DNA from: Nicotiana tabacum
Lineage: Eukaryota > Streptophyta > Magnoliopsida > Solanales > Solanaceae
Direction of reading: 5' to 3'
DNA length: 64,000 bases
Assembly (NCBI RefSeq): GCF_000715075.1
Contig: NC_134084.1
Span: 3,846,501 to 3,910,500, forward strand
Shown here: positions 23,420-35,110 of the stretch, in pieces
How the letters are laid out: each line of letters opens with the position of its first letter
Position numbering within the stretch: the first letter of the stretch is position 1
Translations under genes and position numbers: made by a program
The notes under the pieces: generated by a model
What the model saw: only the letters and a program-made list of their open reading frames with translations
What the model was told of the DNA's origin: nothing
Databases searched by the model: none

Positions 23420-25422
23420 ATGACCGGTAGGAGTCGAGGTAGGTCTAGGAAGGATAAGAGGCCTATTGATCATGATGATGGTGCTATACCCTCGCTTCCT
23501 TCCACTCCATACTTGCATTCCTCCGCTGCTGATGGCCGGCAGCAATCTTCTAGGCACACATCTTTTTTACCATATTCATATACTCATCAAACTACCTATT
23601 ATTCTCCCCCCAGCAGTATTCTTACCATTCTGCACCACAGGGCTATACCCCCTTCCTCCACATAATCCTGCATATAGTTATATGGGTCCATCGAGTCAGC
23701 AGTCACAGGGCCATGCGGTGATACGCCCATCATCTGCTCTATTTGCTTCATCACCAGTTGGATCGCATCCATCTAGATTTCAGTTATCCAGATTATAGCA
23801 GTAGTCTAGATCGCATCGGGGGTCTAGATCGCAGCAAGGTTGTGGATCACAACCATCTTCATTAACGACCCCGTCTCCCTCTCCATAGAGTTCGTCGCCT
23901 AGCATTTCTAGACTTCGCCTTCGGGATAGTAGCGTTGAGCTAGATGCCCCTGCTCTACGCATGCTTCAGATTCATCGGAGGATGATGATCCAGAGGAAGT
24001 GCAGTATGATCGTTATCATAGGATGATCATCATGCTTGAGGGCAATGGGTAAGATTTATTTATTAGTACTTCTTTATTTTTGTTGAATTATAATAGCTAC
24101 TCTTATTATTTAATGTAATTGCTATGTTGCGGGTTCATACCTAATCATCAGACTACAAAGATAATCACTGAAGCTCTTGGCCGGTTGTATGATGCACCCT
24201 ATACGACTTGGAGTGACTTTCTACCGGAGCTCGTACAACAAATTTTCAACCAATTTAAGGTTTTAATACAATTCTTATCTATTTAAGCATTATATTAAAA
24301 AAATATTTTCATCCAGTGTTACACACTTTATTTGCAGACTAAGTGTGTCTGGGAGGACCGGCATAACAGTGAAATTTGTGCAAATTTTATGTTCAAATGC
24401 CGTAAAAGATTATTTAATTCCTTCTGCTTTGCTCGAAAGAAGAGCAAGAAGTCTTAATGGGTTCTACCGCATTTATGGGAGGATTTGCTGAGGCAGTGGA
24501 CCACCAAAAAATTTGAGAAGAGAAGTGAACAGGGAAAGAAGGCCCGAGCATCTGAGAGGGTGGCTCCTTGCACTGTGTGGGTGACAGGAGCATGGGGACT
24601 ACGAGAAGACTACTGGTAATTTCTTAAAATATTTACATCTATTTTTACCGAACTATATTTATATATTTTAATTTTGTTAATACATTTTATTATATTTGTA
24701 GGAAAAAAAATATATGAGAGGAAGATGACTCATGATGAGTTCTTCATGGAAACTCACATCCGGAAGAAGAAGGCACCGACAGATCCATCTAGATGGGTCG
24801 AGGACCGGACGGAGACTGCATATGTAAGTTTCATAACTACTATAACTTGAAATTAATGTTTATAATATTATATAGTTAATAATTTTCTATCTTCTAAATA
24901 AAGGATCGCTACAAGGCTAATGTGGAGGAGTACACTCAGAGCTTGCCACCGAATGAGCAAGACGAGCGACCACCCATTTCAGACGAAGAAGCGTAGAAGA
25001 TATGGTTGGATGTTGTCGGTGGTCCTAAAAGGGGGATAGCATACGGCCTTCCAGAGAGATCATTTCGGTGCTACGGGGCTGGATTGCAAGGTATAGGGAC
25101 TTCCGCCCAGGGCGAGGCAATTGATAGGTCGACTCTCTCATCTTTGGAGAAGAAGATCGCAAAGCTGATAGCAGAGCTTGAAGAGACAAAGACTAGAGAA
25201 CAAAAGAGAGATAAACAATTAGTTACCCTTCAAGTTCAGCTAGTAAAGAGGGACCAACAATTTAATATCCTTCAAAGTCAGCTAGCCAATCTTCTTACTA
25301 GTGGTGCTTTCCCGATTCTCCGGTCTCGTCAGCCTTCCCCAGATGGTAATCCTTCAAACCATGCCAACGATGAATGCTATAGTAGCAGAGATGGGGATGA
25401 TATAGTACAAAACACTCATTGA
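23420..25422 (+). pseudogene. CACTA second gene, Ptta/En/Spm-type, multi-exon
   Basis: The likely start is the ATG at 23420 (MTGRSRGRSRKDKRP), and the first exon is Ser/Pro/Gln-rich, as usual for this family. Later exons are bordered by GT/AG. One encodes ITEALGRLYDAPYTTWSDF (from ~24126, ends AATTTAAG/GT). One follows TTTGCAG at 24337 and reads TKCVWEDRHNSEICANFMF, ending GACTACTG/GTAA near 24616. A third starts near 24702 (ERKMTHDEFFMETHIRKKK). The last starts near 24904 (DRYKANVEEYTQSL) and runs to TGA at 25420-25422, with a TAG at 24993. It contains GYGLPERSF-like YGLPERSFRCYGAG and a coiled-coil. These are the transposase_24/En-Spm DNA-binding family features. In-frame stops at 23796 and elsewhere break it. 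Confidence 0.78.
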
Positions 25423-25677
25423 ATGATGTTTGAATTTTTAACTTGTGAAACGTTTTGTTGTTGTGTATGATATTTTGTTAATATAGTTTAGTGGAGATGG
25501 AGATGGTGATAATGTTTTGTTAATATAGTTTTGATAGTTGTTATTGTTGTTCTTGTTGTTATTATTGTTGTTGTTATTGGTTGAATGATAGCAATGTAAT
25601 GCTGCCATTATAGGTGATTGGTTGTTGGCAGGTGGTGCAGCTATAAAACAGTTGTTTTCTGGCAAAATATTACCTAA

Positions 25678-26185
25678 CTGACCGACTTTGGTCTAAAATG
25701 TTCATCTTAATTCCCAGAAAATCAAATTCACCAAAAGAATTCGGTCGGAATTTATGATTTTACATTTTAATTATTTAAATAATACCGACCGATTTCGATC
25801 GGAATTAACAATTTTAAATAAAAATGTGTAATTATATATTTTAACAATACCAGCCTATTTCGGTCGGAATTGAATAATTTAAAAAAAATGAATAATTAAA
25901 TTTTTGATCGAATTCGGTCGCTAATTTAAAAAGAATTAAAAATATTTTTAACAATACCGACCAAGTTCGGTCAGTAAAATTAATTTGTGTCAAACATTCG
26001 GCCAAACTGTGTTGACAGTTACCGATCGACTTCGGTCGGAAAATAGCAACCGAATTCGGTCTCCCATTTGCGATCATTATTTTATCGACCAATTGAAAAC
26101 TGTCGGAAATCGATCGATTTTTGTTGGATTCCGACCGATTTCGGTCTATTTTTATGGACGATTTCTGGCAATTTTTTTAGTAGTG
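25678..26185. repeat. CACTA right subterminal repeat region
   Basis: At least eight copies of a CCGACCGAWTTCGGTCGG-like palindrome occur in either orientation before the terminal inverted repeat, mirroring the left end. Confidence 0.85.
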
Positions 26186-26287
26186 TAAGTCATATGATTA
26201 AAATAGAAGATTAGTAGGTAGTAGAGTCATTCATCTCTTTCACGTGGAGGAGCATGGTTCTAATTTAGAGCATCTTAGTTTCTCTCT

Positions 26288-27075
26288 CTAGAAATTCGGC
26301 AAAAATCGACCAACTTTGGTCGGTCAAAAAACTGACCAAAGTTGGTCGGATTATCAAAATATTTTATTTTTTAATTTATTTTTTACGAAACCGACCAACT
26401 TTGGTCGGTTTTCTTTGGTGCAAAAATGCGGGAAACTTTTTTTGAGTCCTGCGAAATTTATTTTTCAAGAAACCGACCAACTTTGGTCGGTTTTTCAATT
26501 AAAATAATAAAAATTAATATTAAAAACCCTACCAAACTTTGGTTGGTAAATTCGGCATGTCATTTTAAAAAATCGACCAACTTTGGTCGGTAATTTTAAT
26601 TTTTAATGAACCGACCAACTTTGGTAAGTTATTTTCGTGCGAAAATACAATTAATGAGTATAAATTAAAAAGAAAAAAAAAAGACAATCTTAAACAAAAT
26701 GCACTAATGGTCTAGTGGTAGAATAGTATGCTGCCACATTACACACCCCGGTTCGATTCCCAGATGGTGAATCTTTTGATTACATAATTAAAATACCGAC
26801 CAACTTTGGTCGGTTTTTTTCTTGCAATATTTTTTTTTGAATTTAATTGACAGACCAACGTTGGTCGTTTTTTTTTTTTTTTCAATATTTTGTTTTTGAA
26901 TTTAGTTGACCGATCAACGTTGGTCGGTAATTTCCGACCAATTTTGGTCGGTATTCTTTTTCAACCGTCAAAATACCGTCCACACGTAAATGGTTGCATT
27001 TTAATCGGTAATTGGCCATAACCGATCAATTTTGGTCGGTTTTTTTGGTTAATTTTTGGCGGATTTCTAATAGTG
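26288..27075. mobile_element. Non-autonomous CACTA-like element
   Basis: The right end, on the minus strand, is CACTATTAGAAATCCGCC, and the left end AGAAATTCGGCAAAAATCG (from ~26290) is its inverted partner, although the outermost CACTA bases on the left are degenerate (CTCTCTCTAG). Between them CCGACCAACTTTGGTCGG palindromes recur about a dozen times. No transposase is encoded. The palindrome differs from that of the 14-kb neighbour (CAAAGTTGG against CGAAATCGG), so it belongs to another family and is not a deletion product of that neighbour. Confidence 0.72.
26701..26770 (+). tRNA. tRNA-Gly(GCC)-like pseudogene
   Basis: The 70-nt stretch aligns without gaps to plant tRNA-Gly(GCC): GCACTAATGG start, box A region TGGTCTAGTGG, anticodon loop CTGCCAC, box B GGTTCGATTCC. 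About ten positions differ from the usual sequence as I remember it. The acceptor, anticodon and T stems each have mismatches, so it is unlikely to make a working tRNA. The internal promoter boxes are well kept. It lies inside the CACTA-like element. Confidence 0.75.
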
Positions 27076-27249
27076 TTACCAGTACTATTGTTATTATGCT
27101 ATCTTTATTTCATCTTTAATTTTATGACTACTGATATTCTTTTACTTTATTTAGCTTTATTATTTTTGTTATCATTACTTTTCTGTTCTACAATATTTTT
27201 ATCATAGTTTTTTTTACTCTTATATTTTCAAATATGTTTTAAAATATTT

Positions 27250-27376
27250 TTCCTGAGCCGAGGGTCTATCAAAAATAGTTTATGTATTTCATAAAGGTAA
27301 GGTAACGTGTGCATACACTTCACCCCTCCCAAACCCCATTTATAAGATCATAACGAGTATGTGTTGTTATGTTCAA
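27250..27376 (+). mobile_element. Au-type SINE, diverged
   Basis: The unit contains GAGCCGAGGGTCTATC, then GGTAAGGTAACGTGTGCATA and CCTCCCAAACCCC, ending near a TGTTGTTATG. These follow the order of the widespread Au SINE of Solanaceae and other angiosperms. It carries many substitutions. Confidence 0.7.
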
Positions 27377-27905
27377 ATCTTGAATTGTATCAGACAAGAA
27401 GTTTAAATTTTAGAGATGGAGAGCTTGAGAGAAAAGACGCAAGTTTAACGCTGACATTATTAGGGAGGAGTGTGAACGCAGGGCACGAGCATTTTCCTGA
27501 TTGGATTCTTTCGATGTGTTTACACCCTCCCCTCCCCCCACCCCACACCCCACCCCCCTCACCCCTCCCTCTCTTAACACTTGCATTTATGTTGGGATTT
27601 GGCTACAGACAACATTAACAGTTTTTGTACTTTTCCCTATCTATATATCTATCTGTATATATTTTGCTTTGTTATTCTGGCTTGTTTGGATTCTTGCTTT
27701 TTACTGGTCCCTAGCTAAATCTTGTACTCAAGTGAGTACTTAATTATCTTCTCTTTCTTCCTCGCGTGATCCTTTTGGGGCAAAAACCTATGTAAACTAA
27801 GATGCTTTTTGTCTGCTCTTTCTCTTTCTGCCTCAGCTGCATTTCCTTCAAGATAGCTGCTGAAATATTGTACTAGTTTAGTAAGGTTTGGAGTTTTTGC
27901 CATTT
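27377..27905. other. Spacer with a C-rich tract
   Basis: No gene is recognised. The C-rich run 27524-27569 has at least eight runs of three or more C, so the minus strand has strong G-quadruplex potential. Confidence 0.6.
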
Positions 27906-27909
27906 CCAC

Positions 27910-28437
27910 GTATTGTGACGGTAAAAACGGAGTTAGGATTTGAAGTTATTAAGTTCAGAATTTAAGTTACTAAATTTTAAATTTAGAATTTGTATTTAAG
28001 ACAAATACAGGGTTTAAATTAAAGTTACTGAATTTGGCTGAACATAACATGTATAATGGCTCCCTAGGGCGGTAGAGCCGGAGCCAGGATTTAAAACTTA
28101 TTGATTTAGAATTCTAAATATTTTAAGTTACTGGGTTGTAAATTAATAATTTGTATATATTCAATAAATTTCTTAAGACAAATACATGATTTTGGACCAA
28201 AAGCAACTGGATTTCGCCGAACCCGTAGGTTCTACTCTTCCTCCGCCCCCGAGGAGCAGAGCTAGAAGTCTGAGTACGAGTTCGGCCGAATCCAGTAATT
28301 TTTGCTCAGACAATGTGTTTATGTTAAAATGTTCATTAAATATGTAAAAATATTAAATTTAGAACTCAATTATTAATATTAATCTCATAATATTGAAATC
28401 CTAACTCTGCCTCTGCCGGCTCCACCCCTCTTGTGAT
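27910..28437. repeat. Unnamed repeat: two direct copies and one inverted copy
   Basis: Similar units start near 27915 (GGAGTTAGGATTTGAAGTTA) and 28073 (GGAGCCAGGATTTAAAACTT) and run to GAATTTGGCTGAAC and GGATTTCGCCGAACCCG. A third copy from 28255 to 28437 is in the opposite orientation (GTTCGGCCGAATCCAG to CCTAACTCTGCCTC). This GAGCCAGGATTT-type repeat is frequent in Solanaceae DNA as I know it. I cannot name its family. Confidence 0.55.
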
Positions 28438-28780
28438 GCGCATCTGAAAAAGGAGATAAATTTAAGATGAAAATACAAAAATTAGATATTTCTTAAGTAG
28501 TGAACTTATTAGATCTAGGTTTAGGTGAATCTTAATTTAGAAAGTCAAGAAGACTTTTGCACATGCAAAATTCAGGTCTTCAAGATGGAAGAGATATGTA
28601 AGAGTTTCGAAATTTTCAATACTCATTTAGCCAATGACGAGATTATATGCTGCTAACTCTTGTCTTAATTAATGTTTTATCATTTATTTTATTTTGAGCA
28701 GTACTAATCCTTTTTATCATGTGAGTTTACTAGTGATTGTTTGGTTTATTGATTAACAAAATAATTTCAGCATAATATTC
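28438..28780. other. AT-rich spacer, nothing recognised
   Basis: No coding sequence or repeat border is visible. Confidence 0.55.
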
Positions 28781-29112
28781 TGTACAAGTTGGGCAGCCCG
28801 GTTCCTAAGCTCCCGCTATGTGCGAGGTCCAAGGAAGGATCGGACTACAAGAGTCTATTGTACGATGTCTTACCCTATATTTCTACAAGAGACTGTTTCC
28901 ACAACCCGGTGCACTAAGCTTCCGCTATGTGCGGGGTTCGGAGGCCCGACTACAAGGGTCTATGGGGGAAGGACCGGACTATAAGGGTTGTAGATAGCCT
29001 TACCCTGCATTTCTGCAAGAAACTATTTCCACAGCTCGAACCTGTGACCTCCTGGTCACATGGCAACAACTTTATTAGTTTACGATTTTACACCACGGCT
29101 CCCCTTCTAATA
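28781..29112 (-). mobile_element. TS-type SINE, head-to-tail dimer
   Basis: Two consecutive units are seen in the sense GGGCAGCCCGG ... CTGTTTCCACA (28787-28903) and CCCGGTGCACTAAGC ... CTATTTCCACAGCTCGAACC ... GGCTCCCCTT (28903-29107). Only the second unit retains the tRNA-like head, which on the minus strand carries the box B GGTTCGAGC. The family is the tRNA-derived tobacco TS SINE type. Confidence 0.75.
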
Positions 29113-29865
29113 TTCTGCGCAAGTAATTGGACTACATATAATGTTTGCTGAAATCGTCACACAACTTAATATAGTTTTTGGTTATTAGACTCTACATATT
29201 TAATAACAGTATAAGTTATGCAGAATAAAATTTGAAATAAAAATTGATGTATTAGGATAAAATCTAGTAACTAAAGAAAAGAAAACCCCTGAAGTAAGCA
29301 AAACATATAATGATCTCGGCCACTTTATTGCTTACCTCATTACATTACCTACAATATTGTCGTACTAATATTTATAATAATTAATCTTTATGTCTCTGTG
29401 TTGCACGAATATCTTGAATCAAATATTATAAAATATTATAATGATTTTGGAGAGTTGTACAACCAGTCGACCAACACGTTCATATCACAAAATTGATGTG
29501 AAACATTAAATTATGAAATCAGCATACTCCCTAACCAGCTACACCATCATCTTAAATGGGAAAACCATGTTGTTGGGCTAGTATAAAATCTGGTTCAGCT
29601 CTAAAGCTGGTACACAGATATTAAGGAGAAGTAGATATATTTTAAATTTTAAAAGTTATATGTGATGTAAACTTGTAAGAGAAAAGTCCAAACCCATTGC
29701 AACTTGGCAGTTATAGCAAGAAGACTCCTGAAATTCTATTACTTGTCGATCCTTTCCCCCAAATCGTAAAAAGTATCTGAAATCATTGATGGATGTGATT
29801 AGCACATAACTACATAACTGGTGTTTGCAACATACAACTATTGCTTTAGATAATATGTCTGTATT
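29113..29865. other. AT-rich spacer, nothing recognised
   Basis: No coding sequence, repeats or RNA gene was found between the SINE dimer and the LTR element. Confidence 0.55.
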
Positions 29866-29870
29866 GATAA

Positions 29871-32739
29871 TGTCACGATCCTAAATCCGAACTCGGTTGT
29901 AATGGCGTCTCTCGTGAAGACAAGGCCAGCCAATTAAACCCAATTCACTTTTTAAACAGTTAAATAACATAAAAGCATTCTAAAACATGATATGGCAATA
30001 CTAAGTAGCGAATAATGCCAATACAATGCAGAGGTACAACCCAACACAGCCCTAACCGGGGTCTCAGTCATGAGCATCTATAAGTCATAATACAATTCTG
30101 CTAAACCCATAACTAAAACAACTGTTTGAAGGGAAATAGAAGCGATAAAGGAGTAGAGACACGGGGCAGCGGACGCCAACAGCTACCTCGTAATCTCCGG
30201 AAACCCGCCTGAAGCTGGAGATATCAGCACTCGGGAGCGGTGCCAGCTACGCCTGAATCTGCACACAGGGTGCAGAGAGTAAAGTGAGTACTCCAACTCA
30301 GTGAGTAACAAATATAAATAAAGACTGAAAGTAAGAAAATACGTAAGGCACAAGGCATTCTATAATGAAGCAGTAAAACCATTGAAAAGTAGTAAGACAG
30401 TGAAAAGTCAAGTAAAATCCTCTTTCGACCAGTAAACAAGTAATTGACAGGTAATTAAGGTAAAGTAAATAAATAGAAGTTCGCCCCTCAGGCACAGTAT
30501 CAATAAATCCGCCCCTCGGACAATATCTCAGAACAGTACCAGCCCTTCGGGCAATCACATAGAACAATACCAGCCCCTTGGGCTCAATCACACATTACAA
30601 TGGGTCTCGCACTCACTGGGGGTGTGCAGACTCCTGGAGGGGCCCCTTACGGCTCAAGCGCAATAACAAGTCATCTCGTAGAATCAAATCTAGGCTCTCG
30701 GCCTTATATCAATCAAACCACCTCGTGGCATATATAAATATCTCAAGCCCTCGGCCTCAAATCAGTATCAGTGTTTCCTCACAATATAGGTCCCCGGCCT
30801 TACTTAGTCCAAAAATCATCACAAGCCCCTCGGACAATAGTAAAACAGTATTTCTCAGCCCAAAACATCATTTAAAATATCATTTAAGTCTCAAAACTGA
30901 GTAAAAATAGTTGAGTAGTAAAATAGTGAAAAATAACATGACTGAATTCAAGTAATAAGTCAAAACAGTGAGGAAATAGTAATAAAAATCCCCGAAGGGT
31001 TCAAATAGTTGGCACGAAGCCCAAATATGGCAATCAGCCCAAATCATGATGATAGCAAATAAGTTTCAGTCAAATACGCGGTAAAATCATCAACTGGGAC
31101 GGACCAAGTCACAATCCCCAATAGTGCAGGACCCACGCTCGTCATCAAACTTGTGCCTCACCTCAATATAGCACTATGATGTGCAATCCGGGGTTTCAAA
31201 CCCTCATAGCATCATTTACAGTCATTACTCACCTCGAACCGGCTAAATCTCTAGCTCGCGATGCCGTTGCCCCTCGAATCGGCCTCCACGCGCGTCGAAT
31301 CTATCCAAAATCAGAACGAGGACTTCAAAATATGTTAAGGGAACAAAGCCCAAGCGAAAACAATCAATAAAGGTCATAAATCCCGAAATTAGCAAAACCC
31401 GAGCCCCAGGCCCGCTTCTCGAAATTCAGAAATTTTTACATCATTAGATTCCTTATCTCCCCACGAGTTCATACATATCAAAAGTTCTCAAATCCGACCC
31501 CAAACGATCCTCCAAATCCCCAATCAAAAGTCCAATTTCTCAAGCCCTAGTTCTTCAATTTTAGGCTTAGCTTTCATGATTTTCTAGGTGGAATTCACAT
31601 AATAATCGAGTTTTTAGTCCAAGAATCTTACCTCCCAACAATTCCCCTTGAATCCCTCTTCAATTTCCTTCAAAAAATCTCCAAAAACGAGTAGCTATGG
31701 GTGAAATAAGCCCCAAAATCGCGAACAAGACGACTTAAAAACATTCTGCCCAGGCCTATATTTCCTTCTTCGTGAACGCGGTCAAACCCATGCGTTCGCG
31801 AAGCACAAACTCGCGTTAACCAATTTTTCCTCTATGTGAACGTGTAATGACCATTGCGAACGCGATGCTTCGTCCACCTTAACATTCGCGAATGCGCTCA
31901 CTCATCCGCGAACCCGATAAATATTTGACCTTGAACCCATCTGACCCAATTTCCTCTACGCTATCGCGAAGACCTTCTCGCGAACGCGATGCACCACTTG
32001 CTAGCCCTCTGTGAACGCGAAGCCCTTCTCGCGAACGCGAAGGCTTAATTCTTTCCTTCCTCAACTGTACCTCTTCACGAACGCGAGGCTCCACTCGCGA
32101 ACGAGAAGGGTAAAATCCCTCCAACAGTTGAACAACATTTTCTGCAATCTTTTCCAACGTCAAATGATCCGATTGACCACCCGAAACTCACCCGAGGCCT
32201 CTGGGACCTCAAATAAAGGCACCAACACATCCTAAAACCTCATTCAAACTTGTTCCAATTATCAAAACACCTCAAACAACATCAAATCACCCAAAACACA
32301 TCGGATTCAAGCCTAAGTTTCTAAAATCTTTCGAAATACGCTTTTGATCAAAAACCCAACCAAACCACGTCCGAATGACCTGAAATTTTACACACACATA
32401 CCAAATGACACAACGAAGCTACTACAACTCTCGGAATTCCATTCCGAACCGTATATCAAAATCTCGCCTATCAATCGGAAATCGCCAAAATATCAACTTC
32501 GCCAATTCAAGCATAATTCTACTCCGGACCTCCAAAACCCATTCCGATCACACTCCTAAGTCATAAATCACCTCCCGAAGCTAACCGAACCATCGGAACT
32601 CACATTCGAGCCCTCTAACACATAAGTCAATATCTGGTTGACTTTTTCAACTTAAACTCACTCTAAAGAGACTAAGTATCTCAAACCTTGCCAAATCCTT
32701 TTCGAACTCGATCCGACCAACCCGATACCACATAGCACA
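29871..32739 (-). repeat. 3' LTR of the Tekay element
   Basis: The repeat of 2,869 bp ends, on the minus strand, with GGATCGTGACA (29871 side) and starts TGTGCTATGTGG (32739 side). It contains a CCCCTCGGGC-like repeat field (30480-30860) and a field of CGCGAACGCGA motifs (31770-32110). Small apparent ORFs here are by-products of these repeats. Confidence 0.92.
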
Positions 32740-33228
32740 GATCCTCCCCAACTTAAACAAACGTTCGTCCTCGAACGAGTCAAGAAACATACCTGAAGCC
32801 TCAAACAGGTGAGGATATCTACTCCGCATCTCCCGCTCGATCTCCCAGATAGCCTCCTCCATGGGCCGACCTCTCCACTGCACTTTCACTGAAGCTATAT
32901 CCTTTGACCTCAACTTTCAAACCTGATGACCCAAAATAGCTATTGGATCCACATTATAGGTCAAATTATCATCCAACTGAACCGTGCTGAAATCCAAAAC
33001 ATGAGACGGATCCCCAATATACTTCTGGAACATAGAAACATGAAATAGCGGATGTACACTCGACAAGATGGGTGGAAAAGCAAGCTCATAAGCCACCTCC
33101 CCAATCCTCCGAAGCACCTCAAAAGGTCCAATGAACCGTGGACTCAATTTCCCTTTCTTCCCAAATCTCATAACACCCTTCATGGGTGAAACCTTCAGTA
33201 GAACCTTCTCGCCCACCATGTAAGACAC
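32647..33228 (-). pseudogene. Tekay integrase C-terminus and chromodomain
   Basis: 33228-32917 encodes VGEKVLLKVSPMKGVMRF, FIGPFEVLRRIGEVAYEL and HPLFHVSMFQKYIGDPSHVL, the GPY/F module. After an in-frame TGA, 32913 onward reads VKVQWRGRPMEEAIWEIERE, a chromodomain with the aromatic W/W pair. Chromodomains direct the integration complex to heterochromatin. The stop replaces an arginine codon position (likely CGA to TGA). Confidence 0.85.
32741..32754 (-). promoter_or_regulatory. Polypurine tract of the Tekay element
   Basis: On the minus strand AAGTTGGGGAGGAT sits directly before the 3' LTR start. It is the plus-strand primer of reverse transcription. Confidence 0.8.
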
Positions 33229-33299
33229 ATCCTGAACCTTCCTGTCAGCATAACTCTTCTGCCTCGATTGCGCTGTACGAAGCCTCTCCTAAATCACTT

Positions 33300-34242
33300 T
33301 CACCTTCTCCAAAGCATCCTGCACCAAATCTGTACCCAATAGCCTAGCCTCATCGGGCTCGAACCAACCAACTGGAGATCTACACCACCTCTCATACAAA
33401 GCCTCATATGGAGCCATCTGAATACTCGACTGGTAGCTGTTATTATAATTAAACTCTGCAAGCGGTAGAAACTAATCCCATGACCCTCTGAAATCAATAA
33501 CACAAGCACGCAACATGTCCTCCAATATCTGAATATTGCGCTCGGACTGCCCGTCCGTGTGAGTGTGAAAAGTTATGCTCAACTCAACCTGAGTACCCAA
33601 CTCTAGCTGCACTGACCTCCAAAACTGCGATGTAAACTCAGTGCCTCTATCTGAAATGATGGAAACTGGGACACCATACAAACGACCAATCTCCCGGATA
33701 TAGATCTCTGTCAACCGCTCTGAAGAATAGGTAGTACACACAGGAATGAAGTGCGCGAACTTGGTCAGCCTATCCATAATCACCCAAATAGCATCGAACT
33801 TTCTCAAAGTCCGTGGAAGTCCAACAACAAAGTCCATAGTGATCCTCTCTCGCTTCCACTTAGGAATATCCATCTGCTATAGCAAACCACCTGGTCTCTG
33901 ATGCTCATATTTCACCTGCTGACAATTGAGACACAGAGCTACAAATCCTACAATATCTTTCTTCATTCTTCTCCACCAGTAGTGCTGCCTCAAATCCTGA
34001 TACATCTTCGCGGCACCCGGATGAATGGAATACCGCGAGCTGTGGGCCTCTTCCAGAATCAACTCCCGAAGCCCATCCACATTGGGCACACAAATCTGGC
34101 CCTGCATCCTCAACACCCCATCATCACCAATGGTCACATCTCTAGCATCATCATGCTGAACTCTATCCTTAAGGACAAGCAAATGCGGATCATCATATTG
34201 GCTCTCTGATGCGATCATATAAGGAAGACCGAAAAACCACAC
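33300..34242 (-). pseudogene. Tekay integrase core
   Basis: The HHCC zinc domain (HSSRYSIHPGAAKMYQDL and CLNCQQVK) is followed, after a stop near 33874, by the catalytic core: MDFVVGLP (Asp), IISDRGTEFTS (Asp) and GQSERNIQILEDML (Glu). All three catalytic residues are kept. Stops after GGLL and after GSWD, plus a frameshift near 33300-33475 (FNYNNSYQSSIQMAPYEALY), break the frame. Several stops fit CAG-to-TAG changes. Confidence 0.88.
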
Positions 34243-35110
34243 AAGCCAATACCCGACTGGGCTCCGAAATATCTAACCTCATGAACCGATTGGCCAAGGC
34301 CTGAACATCAACTGCAAGAGGTCTCTCCCCAACTGGAATATATGCCAAACTCCCCATACTCACTTCCTTTCGGCTCAAAGCATCGGCCACCACATTGGCC
34401 TTTCCCGGATTGTACAATATAGTGATATCATAATCCTTAAGCAACTCCAACCATCTTCGCTGCCTCAAATTAAGATCCTTTTGCTTGAACAAATGCTGAA
34501 GACTGCGATGATCAGTAAACACCTCACAAGACACGCCATACAAGTAATGCCTCCAAATCTTCAACGCGTGAACTATGGCAGCCAACTCCAAATCATGAAC
34601 GGGGTAGTTCTTCTCATAGGGCTTCAACTGACGAGAAGCATAAGCAATAACTCTACCTTCCTGCATCAGTACACAACCAATCCCAACTCTCAAAGTATCA
34701 CAATACACGGTATATGAACCTAAAGCTGATGGCAAGACCAACACTGGAGTTGTGGTCAAAGTTGTCTTGAGATTCCGAAAGCTCTCCTCACACTCGTCCG
34801 ACCATACAAATGGAGCACCCTTCTAAGTCAACTTGGTCAAGGGCAATGCGATAGATGAGAATCCCTTAATAAACCGGCGATAATAGTCTACCAAACCAAG
34901 AAAGTTGTGAATCTTTGTGGCTGAGGACGGTCTGGGCTAACTCTAGACCTCCTCTATTTTCTTCGGATAAACTTGAATAACCTCACTGGACACCACATGC
35001 CCCAAGAAAGCCACTGAACTGAGCCAAAACTCACACTTGGAGAATTTTGCATAAAGTTTCTCCTCCCTCAATCTCTGCAACACAACTCTCAAATGCTCCG
35101 CGTGCTCCTC
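34193..35110 (-). pseudogene. Tekay RT C-terminus and RNase H
   Basis: From 35110 down the translation reads [20 protein letters not shown], then FLGHVVSS and the linker with several stops (positions where Trp or Gln are usual). 34759-34193 is open and gives RNase [49 protein letters not shown] and ADALSRKE. The first catalytic Asp position reads YCDTLR where YCDASR is usual, so the Asp is present. The overlap with the integrase feature is the end of the RNase H linker. Confidence 0.85.

Noticed and set aside
25438..25665. Minus-strand Asn-rich ORF
   Set aside because: It results from the GTT-rich repeat at 25535-25580.
26701..26770. Functional tRNA-Gly gene
   Set aside because: Acceptor, anticodon and T stems have mismatches, so only a tRNA-derived pseudogene is claimed.
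31879..32163. Minus-strand ORF with repeated SRSREGLR (also 39920-40105)
   Set aside because: It is a shadow of the CGCGAACGCGA repeats in the Tekay LTRs.
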